From: Nemopilema nomurai
Lineage: Eukaryota; Cnidaria; Scyphozoa; Rhizostomeae; Rhizostomatidae
Assembly: GCA_003864495.1 (NCBI GenBank)
Contig: ML133471.1
Location: 902,001-966,000 of the forward strand
Reading direction: 5' to 3'
DNA length: 64,000 nucleotides
In this document: piece after piece, positions 32,312-46,461 of the stretch
Layout of the letters: every line of letters begins with the position of its first letter
Position numbering within the stretch: position 1 is the stretch's first letter
Notes under the pieces: generated by a model
What the model saw: only the letters and a program-made list of their open reading frames with translations
Databases searched by the model: none
What the model was told of the DNA's origin: nothing
Translations under genes and position numbers: made by a program

Positions 32312-35300
32312 TTACCGCGATTCGACCAGACTCTGGTATGTCTGCGACCTTATGAACCTCGGGTACGAGTCCTGAGCCATCAGTAACCTGATTTTCGACT
32401 GGGCGCTGTCGAAGATGGTCTTGCTTGGGGCCTGGACCGAGTCTTTTATTGAGCTTCGGGTTTGGTGGTCGAGGTTGACCTGCAACGAAAAAACCGCACC
32501 GTGACGTCATCATACTTTAAGCGGGAGACGGAAAGGCTTTCCAGGAGTAATTGGTGCCAAGCTGACTCAATTCTGAGCACTGCACCCTTTGCTGTGACAC
32601 AGATAGCCTTTTCACGCATATGCTGTGAATGATAGCCGCCTAGGAACTTCTAAGATTACAGAAATCTGCATAGCCACGGCTGAAACTGTTCACGAGGAAA
32701 AAATTGGCTTTATCGCATTATACCCCACAGACTTGGTCTGGGTCAAACGCGGCCAAATGGATTTCGAAGATTTTTGGGACGTCAAATAAGGTGACTGTTA
32801 TGGCTACTATGACTTGCGATATTGAAAAGCTTAATACGTACGAAGTCACGTAGAAGGAATATGAGCACGCCGAAAAGGGCACTGCAAAAAGGGGGGAGGG
32901 CAAGTCTTAATTACAGGCACGAAATGGCACTGCAAAAAGGGGGAGGGTAAATCTAAATTACAGGCAAAAAACAGGTAAAAAGTACCAAGGTAAAACGAGT
33001 TAAAAGGGCATTTTTTGCATACCACTTCTTTAATAGCGCACAAGGCAGGAGATCTTCCAAATGTGACACGTGATGTTTTGACACACATGTACTATACCAC
33101 ACTAAGACACACTAACTCGGGCAAAACGAGTACATAATCAAAAAGACTAGTCTGCTTGCCATGTAATGGCCCAGTCCGAAATGTCTGCAAGATCAAGGCG
33201 ATGCCAAAATCAAATTCAAACACATTCAGTGATGTCATACCAAATCGAGTTGTCTGTGATAAATCAAGCCATACCTCGTGGACAGCGCACACAGCAACGA
33301 ACATTTCGTATATCTTCTGGGCTTCTTTGGCGATTCTCGAGGAACGGGTGGACTTGAATTGTTGACAAGCTAGCCAGAACAGCAAGTTCTCCTCGCTGAA
33401 TTCTGATTTCAAAAAGTGGCCGAAGACCTTGACACCATCTAGAAAGTAGAATGTTGGTATTACGCCTGAAGCTGAGAGAACCCAAAAATGTTGTAGGGGA
33501 GAGGCGGAAAACACCAACTTACCCGTTGATGCGACATTTCTGATTTTTTATAAGGATGAATACTGGAGCCCTCGATAAAGGATCTTGAGGTTATTGCTGC
33601 CTTCAAGTCTCTTAGAAATCAGAAGGCAAAAAGCCCGTTTCAAGTAGCATAGTTTCAAGTAGCAATGTTTGAATATAGTTGATTAATACTGTTGAATCTG
33701 TGCTGTTGAATCTGTGCTGTTGAATCTGTGCTGTTGAATCTGTGCTGTTGAATCTGTGCTGTTGAATCTGTGCTGTTGAATCTGTGCTGTTGAATCTGTG
33801 CTGTTGAATCTGTGCTGTTGAATCTGTACTGTAGGCTAATCAATACGATTCGAAGCGTACTAGAGCAAAACAGGCGTTGGTTGTTAAAACACAACAATGC
33901 GGCAGTAGGCCTCAAAAATTTGAAAAGGAAGATGCCGTTTCTAAACGTAAATACTGTGTTTGAAAGAAAAAACTGGGAACAAACATCGCTAAGCACAAAC
34001 CTTTATCTGAAAGAAGATTATCAAAGCTTTCACTCCAGGACGACACACGAGCTTTGGGAATCTTGTGCAATTTTTCCAGCACCCTTTGCGTATGTAATAA
34101 TGCATCTGCTTTTGGTCTAGAAGTGCCATGTGCGTTCTTCAATTGCGATTGAGTCGACAAATCCTTTAACACCGGGTCCGACTTGGATATCCTAAAATTA
34201 CAAAATCTACCTATCATTGACTTCACTTATGGATACCAGTTGAACTTCACCGGGGCGTTAAAATAATCCACATACGTTCCTATCCCATACACATAAATAC
34301 ATGTATGGAGTTTGTAATTTGGTCTGTCCGTTGTACTGTTAGTCATGATGTAGGGTGTGATATGAACTTAGAGACAAAGGAGAGCGGACTATCTTTCACA
34401 TCTCTAGAGGCTTGTTTCCTGGTTAAACAACTCATCGGGGAATCTCTCGATCGTCTCCTATACATATAGCTACTCAGAAAAAGACTTTCCACCCTATTCA
34501 GTCGCGTTGAAAATGTTCAATCGTGAAACTGTCATTTCGCCACAAGGACTGATCTTTTGGCAGCCCCCTCCCCCATTATCTGCTTTTATTGGCCCAAAGT
34601 GAAACTTTCGGGGGCTTAATTCGTGGCTGAAGGCCCTATACACTTCGGAATATCTGGCTACCCTTTTGCACTGTAACGGTGATTTTGTTGATTCAAGTAG
34701 AAGCATTTTCTTTTGTTAAGATTGTGCACCGAATCAACGGCACCACTGACAAGGATTTCATAGAACCTCTCTTAGGTTGCTCTGTTGGTTGCTCAAGACA
34801 TCACGGTATTTTGAATTTGCTAAAGATTGAAGGCAACTGAAATCGTTTGGTATTAACTCCCAGGGTATTTACTGAATAAAACTAAACACAAAAAGAACGT
34901 CTCCATTCACAGTAATCAAACACTACATCACAGTTGAACACGAATTTAGAATGGTACTTGCAAAAAGAGTGCACTATCGCGCTAGTAATTGCACAAACGG
35001 GTGAGGATTCGAGTAAGGATGACGAGAAAGAATGCTCACTGTTAATGGAACATTAAACAAACAGATCCTTGAAAACATTGCCAATTGAACGAATTCCTGC
35101 CGTTAAAGCTAAACAGTTAACAACATTACATCGTTTCAGCAAAGGAGCTTGAAAGAAGCGGGCAGCTTTACTGTACGAAGCAAGGGGAAACCGTCAGAAA
35201 CCTAACCATTCATTGTAAGTGGCTACAGCTGCAATCACTTAAGCACTGTCTTTTCGAAACTTTGGCTATTTGCCAGTACATTCCCATGGTCTTCAGGAAC

Positions 35301-38300
35301 TGCGCGGGCGCCCGAAAAAGATTCGAGACACAGGTCAGCTAGTGTGATAACAAATGTGTGACGTGAAGTTCTGTGAAAGGCCCAGTTCTCATGGCCACGA
35401 CCAGGTATCACTTCTCGATCATTTACAGTTCCTACCTTGAGCCCTGATTAGAATTTCTCTTATAAAGCAATTTCCTTCAGAAATAGCAACATAGGTACCT
35501 AATCAGGGAGATATCTTTTGGGAACCTTTGCTTTTCAGTATCCTACTTCGCAGCATCGGAACTGTTTCGACAGAAGTGAGCAACATCAAAATTCAGTCCA
35601 CAGCAACCCAAGGACGCATAAGCAGACCTTTTCTTCAATACTTACAACAGACTCCTAGGAGGTCGTTTGAATAAGGCACGGTGAAGTGAGAAAAGACTAG
35701 TATCCACCGCTGGGCCCTGAGGTTGGGGAGCGTGCGAAGACTTCCATTCTGAAGTTCTATGACCGCAAATGTTACACTGGTGGAGAGAGCCACATGCGAG
35801 GACGGTTGAAAAAACAGCGACTATTTCTGTCCATAGGAAAGGAATTAGGACGAAAAATTTACCCATCCAACATCTGAACAAAGTTCTCAATCCTGTTTCA
35901 ACGAGGGCCACGTGCAAGCCACGAATGAATGGCAGAAGCAAGACGACTCGCACTGACCAGCCTGATTAGACAGAAAGCGAAACAGGGCCAATATAACCAC
36001 AACCCTCCACAAAGAAACTTTGGTTTGCTGGTGTTGTGGTCTTGTGGCAGGTCAAGCTTCTCCTGTCGCTATATGTTCTTTCACCATATATTTCATCGTA
36101 CAATAATATATATTGCATCCAAACATCATACAGGAAAAATATGTTGAGGACAAGGGGAACACAGAGCCGGATCCTCTTAGGCGGGAGTCAATACTCACCA
36201 CTGCGCATGCGTTAGCTGCTCATAATCGACTGAGTCGAACAAATTAGAGACGTCTCTTAAAAACAAAGAGCAAAAGTCAGTTCAATTAAGAGTTTGACGA
36301 AGTCCTAATGGACTGGATATCCGCAAAATCAAAATTACAAACATTACAAACCTCATTTTGACCAGTTTGCTGGTCTCTTGCGAATTGCTTTCGATGGCAC
36401 TGTTGCTTGCAACCCTGGTAGCTGGCAATCGTTCTCTCGTTTGGCCGCCATGTTGCACTTCGAGCGGTGGATCTCTGACATGGTCATTCGAGCCCTTCGC
36501 CAATGCGCTCTCGATTGACTCCGAAGGGCTTTGGATAATCTCCCTTGGCACAGACGGAGTTTCCTTGTCATTTGGCCTACTTGACTTATCAGGAGATGCT
36601 TGGTAAAATATCGAGTTGCCAACAACTGTCTCCGTTGCACTTTCCCGGTTTGACCGCAGGAACCTTGCCACTGTCACATTGAAGTCCATAGAGATAGACA
36701 GGTTGCTGGACACAGAAGAGGATCTACTACGCTGATCAGTTGCAAACGAGACTTGCTCCTCCTCCCCAGTTATCCTGTCATCAAGCAGTCTGCGGTTCAA
36801 ATGACAAGAGCCGTCTGACGGCTTCGGTTTAGGGTGCCCCAAATTGTCTCTTTCAACGGCGACCGCGTTTTCCCCTTTCTTTGCGCTATTTTCACAACAA
36901 CAACAACTTCGCCTACAATTCGTTGCTGTACAACCTTCTTCACACGCCCTGCAGTTCTCTTTCAAAGTTTTCTCTCTTCCATTATCTACTTCTCTTACAA
37001 ATGTGATGCATTTATTGGGACCTTTATTATTACCGTGGTGTGTCTTTTCTCCCACTGAGCCTGTTACTTCACCCGACGAATACAAAGGGACGTCACCATG
37101 TTTTTTCAAGACTTTTTCCTTTTTCCTTGAAATTCTTGGAGAAGTGAAATCAAGAAAAGTTTTCTTCGCACGAGAAATGGTCACACGTACACCTTTGGCG
37201 TTGTTTTCAATTGGCTCAAGACCTCTGGCCGGGTCCAGAGAAAGTTTCTTCGACTTTTTGCTCGAAAGTGGTGCATCCAGTGAAACTTTTCTGGGCTTGG
37301 AATGTGCTTCCAGCTCTCGGGCGGATCGCTTCTCCTCACTGCAGCTATATTTCAACTTTTTCCAATGGTTCGCACTATATCTGGCGACGTGACAAGGTGA
37401 TTCATCAATAGGCCTGTTGCTTCTCTCATGCAGAATAACCTTCGGAACAATCTTTGAGCAGCTTTTACCGATAAACTTGTCAAGTCGCATGTCTTCATCA
37501 CTTGCACAGCTTTCTGGGGGAGATGGCACTGTAACAGGCAGTTTCCCTGGGCTTTCTTTGTCCTTTGTCACTTTTCGTTCTTCTAACTTTGAGCTTTGCT
37601 TTCCATCAGACGAACGTCTCTCTGACATGCTGTTGCAAGTGGAAGGAAAAAGATTTATGCTGCATTCTAGCAGACTAGGTGAGGGCGGAGAAAAATCTGG
37701 CAAAAGCGTTGGCGACGAAGTTAAGCATCTGGGGTTCAGGGGCAGGGAGTGGGGATCTCGTCGATTGCTACCTGGGGAAACCTTCAGGCACTGGACTGGG
37801 GTATCCTCGGTGTTGCTAACCTCATGAGAGGCGTCGAGCGTTGCACATTTTGAGGGGGTACTTTCACTGGCTCTTTGGCTGGGCTTCTTTCCCTGAGACC
37901 TTGTGCCATCACTGCCACTTCTCCTGTCCCTTTCTCTGTGGGGTTCTGTGGTGATGCCACTGTCCGTTTTCCCGAGTGAACTCATCCTACCTTGGAACCG
38001 CTCCCTCTTTGTGCCACAGTCTAAATCTCTATCAAGACAGAGACCTTTGTAGCCTGCAGTACAACCACCCACGACGATCGCCTGGCAGTCCTCTTTAGAA
38101 ACATTTCCACTCTTTCCTAAACAACTAGCTTCGCTTGCAATGATACTGCTCGATGCAGAATCATTATCAAAAGAAATACTTTCATTATTCCTGTAACTAT
38201 AGTCCGTGTTTCTTTGCCCGCTCAAACGATTCACATTCGAGTCAAAACTAGTTACTCTGTCTTCTAAAACGCCGTGCTGTTTACATTCACGGTGTAAACT

Positions 38301-38516
38301 ACGGGCCTCTTTTGGAGTCGAGTGAAACAGAAGCGGCGATTCAGATTTGTGCTGCTTCGCTCTTCTTCCGCTCTCGCTCGAGCTTGCTTTTTTTAACAAA
38401 ACCTCTCCCTCTTGTCTTGACCGACGCCCAGAGTTGCGGAGGAAGCCTATTCCTCGGGTCAGGGAGCTGAGTTTCTTCAGAGTGGAGTTATCGCAAGAGT
38501 GTCTTCGTTTTACCAT
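32312..38516 (-). CDS. RGS-domain protein (R4/RGS3-like) with long disordered N-terminal region
   Basis: Four coding exons with matching phases: 36352-38516 (ATG at 38516), 34001-34191, 33275-33438 and 32312-32479, totalling about 895 aa. The first exon encodes ~720 residues rich in Ser, Lys and Arg with no recognised fold. Exon 2 ends ARVSSWSESFDNLLSDK. Exon 3 carries FLKSEFSEENLLFWLACQQF. Exon 4 carries VNLDHQTR and LLMAQDSYPRFIRSQTY and ends nine residues later. Together these form a complete RGS box, which accelerates GTP hydrolysis on G-alpha subunits. The C-terminal position and sequence resemble the R4 group, notably RGS3. The first-exon frame is open further upstream to about 38612, where a weak acceptor could link it to more 5' exons, so the start is tentative. 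A 14-bp minisatellite lies in intron 2. Confidence 0.85.
33688..33831 (-). repeat. 14-bp minisatellite in RGS gene intron 2
   Basis: About ten near-perfect tandem copies of GCTGTTGAATCTGT between the two exons encoding the first half of the RGS box. Open frames across it are repeat artefacts. Confidence 0.95.
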
Positions 38517-39224
38517 CAACTTAGTTTTCCTTTCCAGCGCATTCTCGTTGCATTTTGATTCACTAGCTGTCGTCTCCTCCTTGTCAGATGACGACAGACA
38601 GTCCTCTTGTTCCTACGATTAATAATACCACCATCGTCAAGTTTGTCACTTATCTTGAAATTCGAGCGGGCCGACGAATACTAAGTTTATGGCTCCAGAT
38701 GCACGGGTGCAAGCTAAGGTGCAGTAACATATTTGTAGAATGTAATAGGTTTAGTGGTCTGTTAATTTATGAACAACTAGGCAAAGCATGCTGAATATGA
38801 AATAAATTTGTTGCCATGCAACCACACGGGCCCACTCCCCAATCCTTTCACGACACAATATTTTAGCCACGGTTCTAAACTCTCTGAGAAAAGCAAATAG
38901 GGCCCTAAATAGATCTTGTCACGGCAATGACATTACTTTGGAGACCTCCTGGAATCTAGCACGTTTCAAACTTTCCACTGATCAACAGAATATGTACTGC
39001 AGTTTCTTTTCAATTACGGTTTTTTCAGAAAAATTGACCAAAACGTTTTATAGTGCTTCTCTTGAAAAGCAAATATTTAATGAATAAACAATGAATAGTG
39101 GAAGATGAAGAGAGCGTGTTAAGGCGGCGGGAATACAGGACAGCTGCTTCATTTCTCAAGGAGCTTGAAAATTGTTAGCGATCTCGAAATACTTTCAAAA
39201 CATCATTGGGATTCTCTCAAAACG
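38517..39224. other. Spacer between RGS gene and upstream unknown gene
   Basis: About 700 bp separating the RGS start codon from the stop codon of the next minus-strand gene. It should contain the 3' UTR of that gene and the promoter of the RGS gene, unless the two are one transcript joined at a weak acceptor near 38613. Confidence 0.4.
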
Positions 39225-42200
39225 CTACACAGTTTGGAAACAAAAATGGATGCTGCCGAATTCGTTCATACAATATTCCACGACCATCTGACCTTGCGAA
39301 CATAGTAAAATAAATTCCGCTTTCATCGCTTTCAGGATGGTCTAAGGATACACAAGTCAACAAAACGCAGTAAATACGAATGTAACAAAACATCTTCCCA
39401 CCTTTGCACCTGTGATATTTGGTTCTTTGTGGAATTTACGTCGGTTAAGCCGATTCAGGTCTGCAAAAAGAGTAAAAAGTATGGCATACGAAAGAAAGGC
39501 AAAGCGAAAATATGCAGAATGCCGTTTGCATGGCGTGTGGCGGGCGACGAACGGACGAAAGAGCGTGGCGGTTGCATCAACCAGAGAGATTTTAGGCAAG
39601 AGAAACGACATACAGGAACCAACAAAAACTGTTGAAGCGTCACACGAACCTAGGAGTGTTTACCTTACCTGTTGCACCTTGTAGGCAACTGATGGCCAAG
39701 ATTTTAAAAACAGTTCCAAAACGGAAAAGAAAGCAAATGAATAGCCAACGCGATAAAACAACGTTACAGTGCCATTGAAAATAAATCGAAAAACTAGCCT
39801 TACCTTTCACGGCTCCAAATAGCTCAACTAATGCCGACAAAAGAGTTGCTCAGTTCAATAAAGCTCAGTTAAAATGACAATGCATAAAAATTATCCTGCA
39901 TTCAAAAATTCTGTGGATTCTAAGCTCTGCATGCAATGTTTTCGAAGCACTTCTTATAAAGATTGACAAAAACAATGAACAAATAGATACCTTCGACGAT
40001 GCTAGTCAGTGGTCGATGATCAATATGCTGTCTTGGAGTGCAGTACAAAACATATTTCAATGCAAGCTGAAGCCGTAGGAAATACTGAAAGGCAAAGCAG
40101 CTCAATAAATGCGCTGTTATTGCGAACAAATCTGGAAATTTTTCCTCATTCAACGGACTAAAATAAATTCAATGGACATTTTCGAAAATATCTGGCAATG
40201 ACCAGGTTGTGGAAAAGATGCGCGCTTAGATGGTTTTCTTGTAAAAGTTGGGCAAAAGTCTTCGCTAAATTTGCAAACGATAAGAAAAACACAAAAAACT
40301 GTAAAATGCTCGAACCCTTCTTTTATCGAAAAAGTTTATTCTTTTATCTTTATAATGCGAACCGATTCTAAAAACGACGCTAAAAGGCTTGTTATTGCAA
40401 AGTTTGTAGCAGAGCTATTGCCATAGAAACAAGCTCATTGTAACGCCATCAGGGCCCTTGGTATAGTGGTACAAAAACGTTTTATGGGACAGAAAGGGTG
40501 CGAGAGTGTCTGTGACTGTGCTTCAATACCAAATAACAACTGAAGTTAGCAAATAAACGGCTTGATGCTTCAAGGATAAGGAAACCAACAGCCCCGAGAA
40601 AGGCTTGATTTGTAATGTGCAATAAAGCGTCGTTTGATTTATTGCAATACATGATGGTTCATACGCTAGTGTTTATCATAACAAAGGTTCCTGGAAGAGC
40701 CCAACAGCTTCTGCCTACAATACAGAAGTTTTTCTAGGCGTCTCCTCTAAGCAAAAGCTATACATGAAGTTTAACTTATAAGAGAAAGATTTTCAAAGCA
40801 ATGTGGCCATGCAGAAAAATGACCCGAAAGGATTGAATTATTGTTCATTAAAAGCACGTTTCCCTTGAAGGTCGAAATCGACAGGCATGTCAGCAGGCCA
40901 CTAGAAAAGCACCTTTAATTGACGTGAAAGGTTTACAAGCCGACAACATAATTCTATTACAGAGCTCAATTTTAGAGAGATTTACAGAGCTCAATTTTAG
41001 AGAATTTCAGGAGCCTGTGCAACAGCCACGTGCGCTGAAGGCTGTCCAACAGTTTGGAAGCCTACTCACTTCTGAAAGCACACCGAGCGTATCCCCGTGC
41101 AGCAAATGAATCTCGTTGGACTGCGAACCTTTCATGTCGGCACCACTTCCGATTTCTTGCAGCTCATTATGCTTCACCAAAACGTCCTTGATCTGTTAAT
41201 GAAGTTGGTATCAAACAATAAAAAACAATCTGCCTCTCCGTGTTCTTGGTTAAAGCAGCCATAGTGATAATAACCCGACAGGCTGATTCTATCTAATCTC
41301 AGAGAAATCCCGAACGAATTTGGCCATTCGTCGAAAAAATACAACGACCTTCCCTGACTCACAGATCGTGCAAAGGGCCTTCGAGAACATGCGAAAAGCT
41401 TAACTGCCTGATTACAGGCCAAGACCTAGCACTGCGTCAAATCAAAAGTCAAACGTGAGAGTAAAGCATTGAAAAGTACTTATAATAAAGAAGGTTGGGC
41501 AATAAAGAAAACTTCTTAAGAACCTTTGAAGAGAAGAGATTTCCAACAGCATCAACGTAGAATTCGTCATCCCCTTTTGATGTGAGCCGGTGCGTGAATT
41601 TGAGCTTCTTTTTCGACAGATCTCTGGCAAGCGTGAAAAGCACGCTCTCGATCTGAATTGGAGTAGAAATAGGTCTTGTCAGAGATAGAAAACATCGCGA
41701 GAGGGGTGTGCATATAACAACCAGGATTCGAGAATAATGCTGGGTTAGGCCTAGATTTTGTTAAAGAACATGTCAAGCATACATCAACAAAAACACTCGA
41801 ACCTCATTGCCAAAAAGAAAACAATTTTGAAAACAAACAAAGAAAGCAATAAGGATTAGTCAAACCGGCTATATCGTGCAGGGAAATGAGCACTTGAAGT
41901 GAAATGTCTGAACAGGGTTTTCAATATTTGAAAACTACTGATGCCAACTATTCTGTAATCCATTTGAATTTGAATGCCACTATATAGAAATTACCTTTTC
42001 CAGTGCATCAATTTTCCTTGCCAATGAAATTGCGATGGTGTTTGGGAAGGTACTTCTGACAGCTGACTCTAGCTTCTGAAGGGAAGAATTGCACGAATCG
42101 ACAGAGAAGCCACAACGTTTAAACCCAGTAATCACAGTTCATAAGGTGTGAACAAAAATCTTAAATACTTCTTACTAATTATAATTTCGAAAGGCACTTA

Positions 42201-42330
42201 TTATTATTGAAGGCATCGGACTTTGTTAAAATGATGGACAAAGCGACCAACTACGCAATAGGCTTACCTGTAGCGAGCAACTGAATCCATTTGCGAGATT
42301 CTCTGCCAACAGCACCAATTCGCGGATTCT
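39225..42330 (-). CDS. Unrecognised multi-exon gene, 3' part
   Basis: Eight candidate exons agree in splice phase and end at a stop: 42268-42330, 41995-42075, 41524-41652, 41070-41192, 39991-40084, 39804-39827, 39402-39460, 39225-39341, giving 229 residues. Most have good acceptors and GTAAG/GTGAG-type donors; 39804-39827 is a 24-nt micro-exon and the least certain. The product looks mainly helical (KIDALEKIESVLFTLARDL, YFLRLQLALKYVLYCTP) and soluble. I do not recognise the family. More 5' exons must exist; 45472-45778 is a good candidate and another may lie near 44432-44508. It could also be the N-terminal part of the downstream RGS gene, though the stop at 39225 argues for a separate gene. 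Confidence 0.45.
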
Positions 42331-45300
42331 CTAAAAGCAGAATAGAAGAGGAGTTGATGACACACAAAGCTTGATTCTATCAAATCTATCAATATATAAA
42401 CATGTTTGAAAAATAAAGCAGCGCTTTTCCAACTTATTCTGCTGCATACCTCAAACATCCAGAAACGCAAACATCCAGAAATTCGTTGAAAAACTTTCGT
42501 TCGGATAAAAACTGCTGCGCTTAGGTAAACGCTGATAGCTGCTAAGCACATCGCATCAGTGGCGCCTGAAGTTTCGGTATTTTCCTGTAAGAAGATGATT
42601 GCGGACAAAGATATGACACCACACTTGCTGTTGGTTCTTTCCCAAAACTTGCGAATTTGGTAATTAAGGTTACTTTTGCACGCGCTCTGCAGAAGAATTG
42701 CCTTCTTATCGGTAGAGATAACGTGAAACTAGGAGAGTGTTGCGATTGCTCGGCGTCTTTGACTGTTCGTCGTCTCGTTCTTACGACAGAAAAGAAACAC
42801 TGACGACATAACGAGGTGGAAAGCCAGAAAATGTGGAAATTTTGTGGCACTTATGTACACAGACAGTCATATCATTAATCTTGGCATTGATTTACGTGAA
42901 CACAAAAAATTACAACCGCAATGCAATAAGATTTTGAAATACAACAAGAGGAGTTAGGGTTTTTCGAAGGTGGATTGGGCTGACCGTATATTAACACCAT
43001 GAACCAATCCGTTTTTCATTTAACAGAAGTTTAAGGTGTTTGAGGTAGGTGTCCAGGGGTGACAAATATCGACCCTTTCCTTTGTGCTGCAAAGCACAAA
43101 GTGAAGATGAATAACTGAGTTCCATTTATAGTAATGTTTATATGGGCACTTAACTGAAGTACCATGGTACCGAAGGCACCTTTAGATACTGTACAACGAG
43201 AGTGTTCTAAATTGATCGTTGATGGTTAAGAGAAAACAGTGAACGAGAATTCAAAACAACATTGGTGGATGCTTCAACCAGCGCGTGAACAGAAGCATTC
43301 CCATTGCCATTTCGTTGCCTACAAAATAGGCCGCACAATACTCGAGCGTAACGAAAAAGAATCTAAGGATGATTGGCGATTAATGATTCACTTTGGCATT
43401 ATTCGCTGGAGCTGGAAGCCATTTTCATTAAATCATATCATTACACCATTACATCATACACAAAAATATGAGCAGCAAATGGAAGTCATTGAAACTGCAC
43501 TGCACCTTTTCTTTATCTATAAAGTTTATTAACTGTGAATAAATGTTGCACGCAAAGGAATTGTCAAGTACTGGAGTCTGGGCCCTAGTATTGGAGTCTG
43601 GACCCTAACGCAGCCTAACGGACACATTAACCCGACATAGTGGAAATTGCGGGCGCATGCGCACTAGTCTTTAAGGCTGTGATTCTGAACCAAAAACAAT
43701 TTGAAACTGGAGATTTTGAAAGACAAAATTTTATTGAGCAAAAACGCATATAAAGCCAGGATTGTGTATTTGTAGTCCTTATCTTATGGCCTACATTTTC
43801 TAGACAGCAAAGACAAATCTAACTAGCAGTTTCAAAATTATGAGAGTTTATGCATGCTAGCAACGGCAAACCCATGTCGGTGCCAAAAAATGATGTCTAG
43901 CTGTAATCAACATGAAAAGATAAGGAAGTGTTTCAAAAGATTTTTGAGATGGGCATTTGATTCTCCAATAGTTTGTTTGACATTTAAGCAGGGGTTGCCT
44001 TATTTCCTGATCTGTTGTTAGAAATAACAGCGAGTTGAACTCAAGTATAGTCTCAGTCTCCCTCATCCACCAACCTATTCCACCTCTCCATTAGTCTGAT
44101 CCCTTGTATTCACTTCATTCATTCCGTATCACATGTTACGCAACCTACGCAACCTATGTTTTCACGTGTATCGTTTCTGAAAACATTTCAAGTTTACAGT
44201 TACGAATAATTCTCTCACTGTGCTTCACAGAAATTCCAAATCCATAACACATGCTTCAAGTGCGATAAGCGATAACATGAGTTACTGTTTCTCGCAGTCA
44301 ACAAACAACCGTCCCTTCCCATTTTCCCACTTTCCAACCCGTCCATTGTTCGAAAATCCGCCCAAGTTTTGTTGCAAAAATCTTTGGGGAAACAGCACGG
44401 CCACAATTAACCTGCGAGTCAAACTTACATGACAGAAAATTCTGGACGACATCAAATAGGTTGTTGCCCTCGGGACTTCGGAAAACAGACCATTTTGATA
44501 GCACATTTCGACTACAATCAACTGGGGATTCCATAAATTTTAATAAGGTGATCCTCTTTCAAGAAACTTAACGCGCCCTGCCACAAGCTATCCATGGGAA
44601 TGAATGAATATTGGAAGGAAAAAAACAGTGAAATGCAGCATGATCAGCTTCTGAAGTAGGCGAATGATCGTCTTCTTGAAAAATGATTGACTTTGAGAAA
44701 AAAAATTTATGTCTTCGCTGGATAAAAGCTAGGCATCATAAACTTGATTCTGTCACTCGATTAATTCACAAGACTCTGGCTATGGATGTGGCAGAAACCT
44801 TTCGAATGAATCAATATAAATTAGAACTCATTTTGTTTAGAGTCGTTTTGGAAACTAAGTTAAAGAAAATGAAAAGCTGATTATGTCGCTACATGCCAGA
44901 ATATACAACCAATTCCGTACCCATTTTTTACGCTTCTTGTGGTTTACATTGAAAAACATATGATTTTCTGCACTCATCACTAGAGAAGAAAGAATGTAGG
45001 CGCAGAAAAATTCAAATCAACTACATCTGATTGTGCGACAGTGCAAGACGTACATATGATACGAAATAAATGAGTGGCAAAACTACCGACTCTACAAGCA
45101 CCAAGCACTGTTAAGTTTTTCTCTGCAGAGTCCATTAATTATGAAAAGGGAATTTTTCGATCAACGCTCGGTATTTTGCCTTGAATTAAATTGGTTTAAG
45201 TCCAACTGCATTTAGGCAAGAACCATTTGCTTTCAGCACAACCGTGAGCAGAGATCACGTTGTCGGCTGAAAAGAACATGGGCAGTTAGGTCTGCATCTT

Positions 45301-45471
45301 CATGGGGCAAGGCATGGGGTGGGAGGGTAGCCACCCTTCCACGCAATCGCTTTATCTCCCCAATATGTTTTGATTTGATACTCAGTAAATAACAAAAATT
45401 GTGATAGCGATAATAGCAACTGCAATGGCAACAACAACAATAACATGCAATTAAAAGTTTGAAAAACTTAC
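42331..45471. other. Probable introns of the unknown minus-strand gene
   Basis: No strongly supported exon. A minus-strand segment at 44432-44508 has an acceptor and a GTAAGT donor and is open in two frames, but its phase does not fit both neighbours. A short direct repeat of GTCTGG..CCCTA occurs near 43575-43610. Confidence 0.35.
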
Positions 45472-45778
45472 AACTTGGCGCCGTCTCTCCAAAGGTGGTA
45501 GCAAATCAAAGGAATCTGGAATCTGTCTAGAAGCCTCGCATTCAGATTCTGTCTCTGCTTCGACAAAGCCACTTTCTGTTCCGCTGTCTTTTCTAATAAG
45601 CATACTTCGCTTGCTATAACAAACGTCTCTGCTGGAAGTCGGCTTGTAATTAGAGCCAACGTCTTTAATTTTTGAGATTTCGTTCAAAGCTAAACACGAC
45701 TGCGATGTGCTGAGCCTGCTCCCAGTGTCCTTTGCAGGCCCCAAATCGGCGACTAAATCCAACAAGTCCGTTGTTTTC
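45472..45778 (-). CDS. Candidate 5' exon, Ser/Glu-rich
   Basis: A 307-nt minus-strand exon with acceptor GGTTTTTCAG and donor GTAAGTTTTT, open throughout (102 codons). It contains KTTDLLDLVADLG, LIRKDSGTESGFVEAETE and DSFDLLPPLERRRQV. It is polar, likely disordered, with no known domain. Its 3' phase (0) matches the exon at 42330 and also the possible acceptor near 38613, so it could belong to either minus-strand gene. Confidence 0.4.
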
Positions 45779-46461
45779 CTGAAAAACCAGCGTTTTCGTG
45801 AATCAGTGAATAAATGAATCAAACGGATCGAGAGAACATCACACGTGAAAGGCCGGTGTCCTGCGGCGGGGATGCAGATAACGACTAGGCTGAAAAGGCC
45901 GCTTGAATAGTCATGGGCGGCTGAAGCCGAAAAACGGAGAAGATGGTTGACACGGGAGCCAACTGGCCGGGGTCCAAATAATGCCCGGAATTTGTTGTTT
46001 TCATTTCAAAGCACTTGGCTACTACTTATACCTCGTCTCTTGGAAAACGCCACGACCAGGCAAAAAGGTTAATTAAAACTTAAAGATAATTAGCATACAT
46101 CTTTTAAATATATTTAAATATCCAGGCTTAGGTTGTTTAGTGAGAAAGATAAGATGTAATCTAATTTTCAACTTTCGACATGCACAGTAAACTGCAAGTC
46201 AGCTGCAGCAAAAGAACAGCAGGAAAAGTTGGTCCAAAAAGTGGTGTTAAAACACAACAGCGCGGCTGTTAAATGTTATGCCACCGCGAAACAGAGTTTC
46301 TTAAATTCACGCAAACGAAGAAACAATTAGTGCCTTGTTAGCAATCCACGGGAGAATTCAAGCCTCGATTGATGTGCATCAAGGCAGCTACGGAGCGCAC
46401 CACCGCGTACGGGCAACGCGTACCCGCAGTCGAGCAACGCGTACGTGGGTCAGCATATAGA

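Noticed and set aside
39665..39690. Extra 20-nt exon in the unknown gene
   Set aside because: Including it puts the next exon out of phase with an immediate stop; skipping it keeps the frame.
40440..40520. tRNA-like stretch near CTTGGTATAGTGGTA
   Set aside because: It resembles an A box only; no B box or cloverleaf pairing follows.
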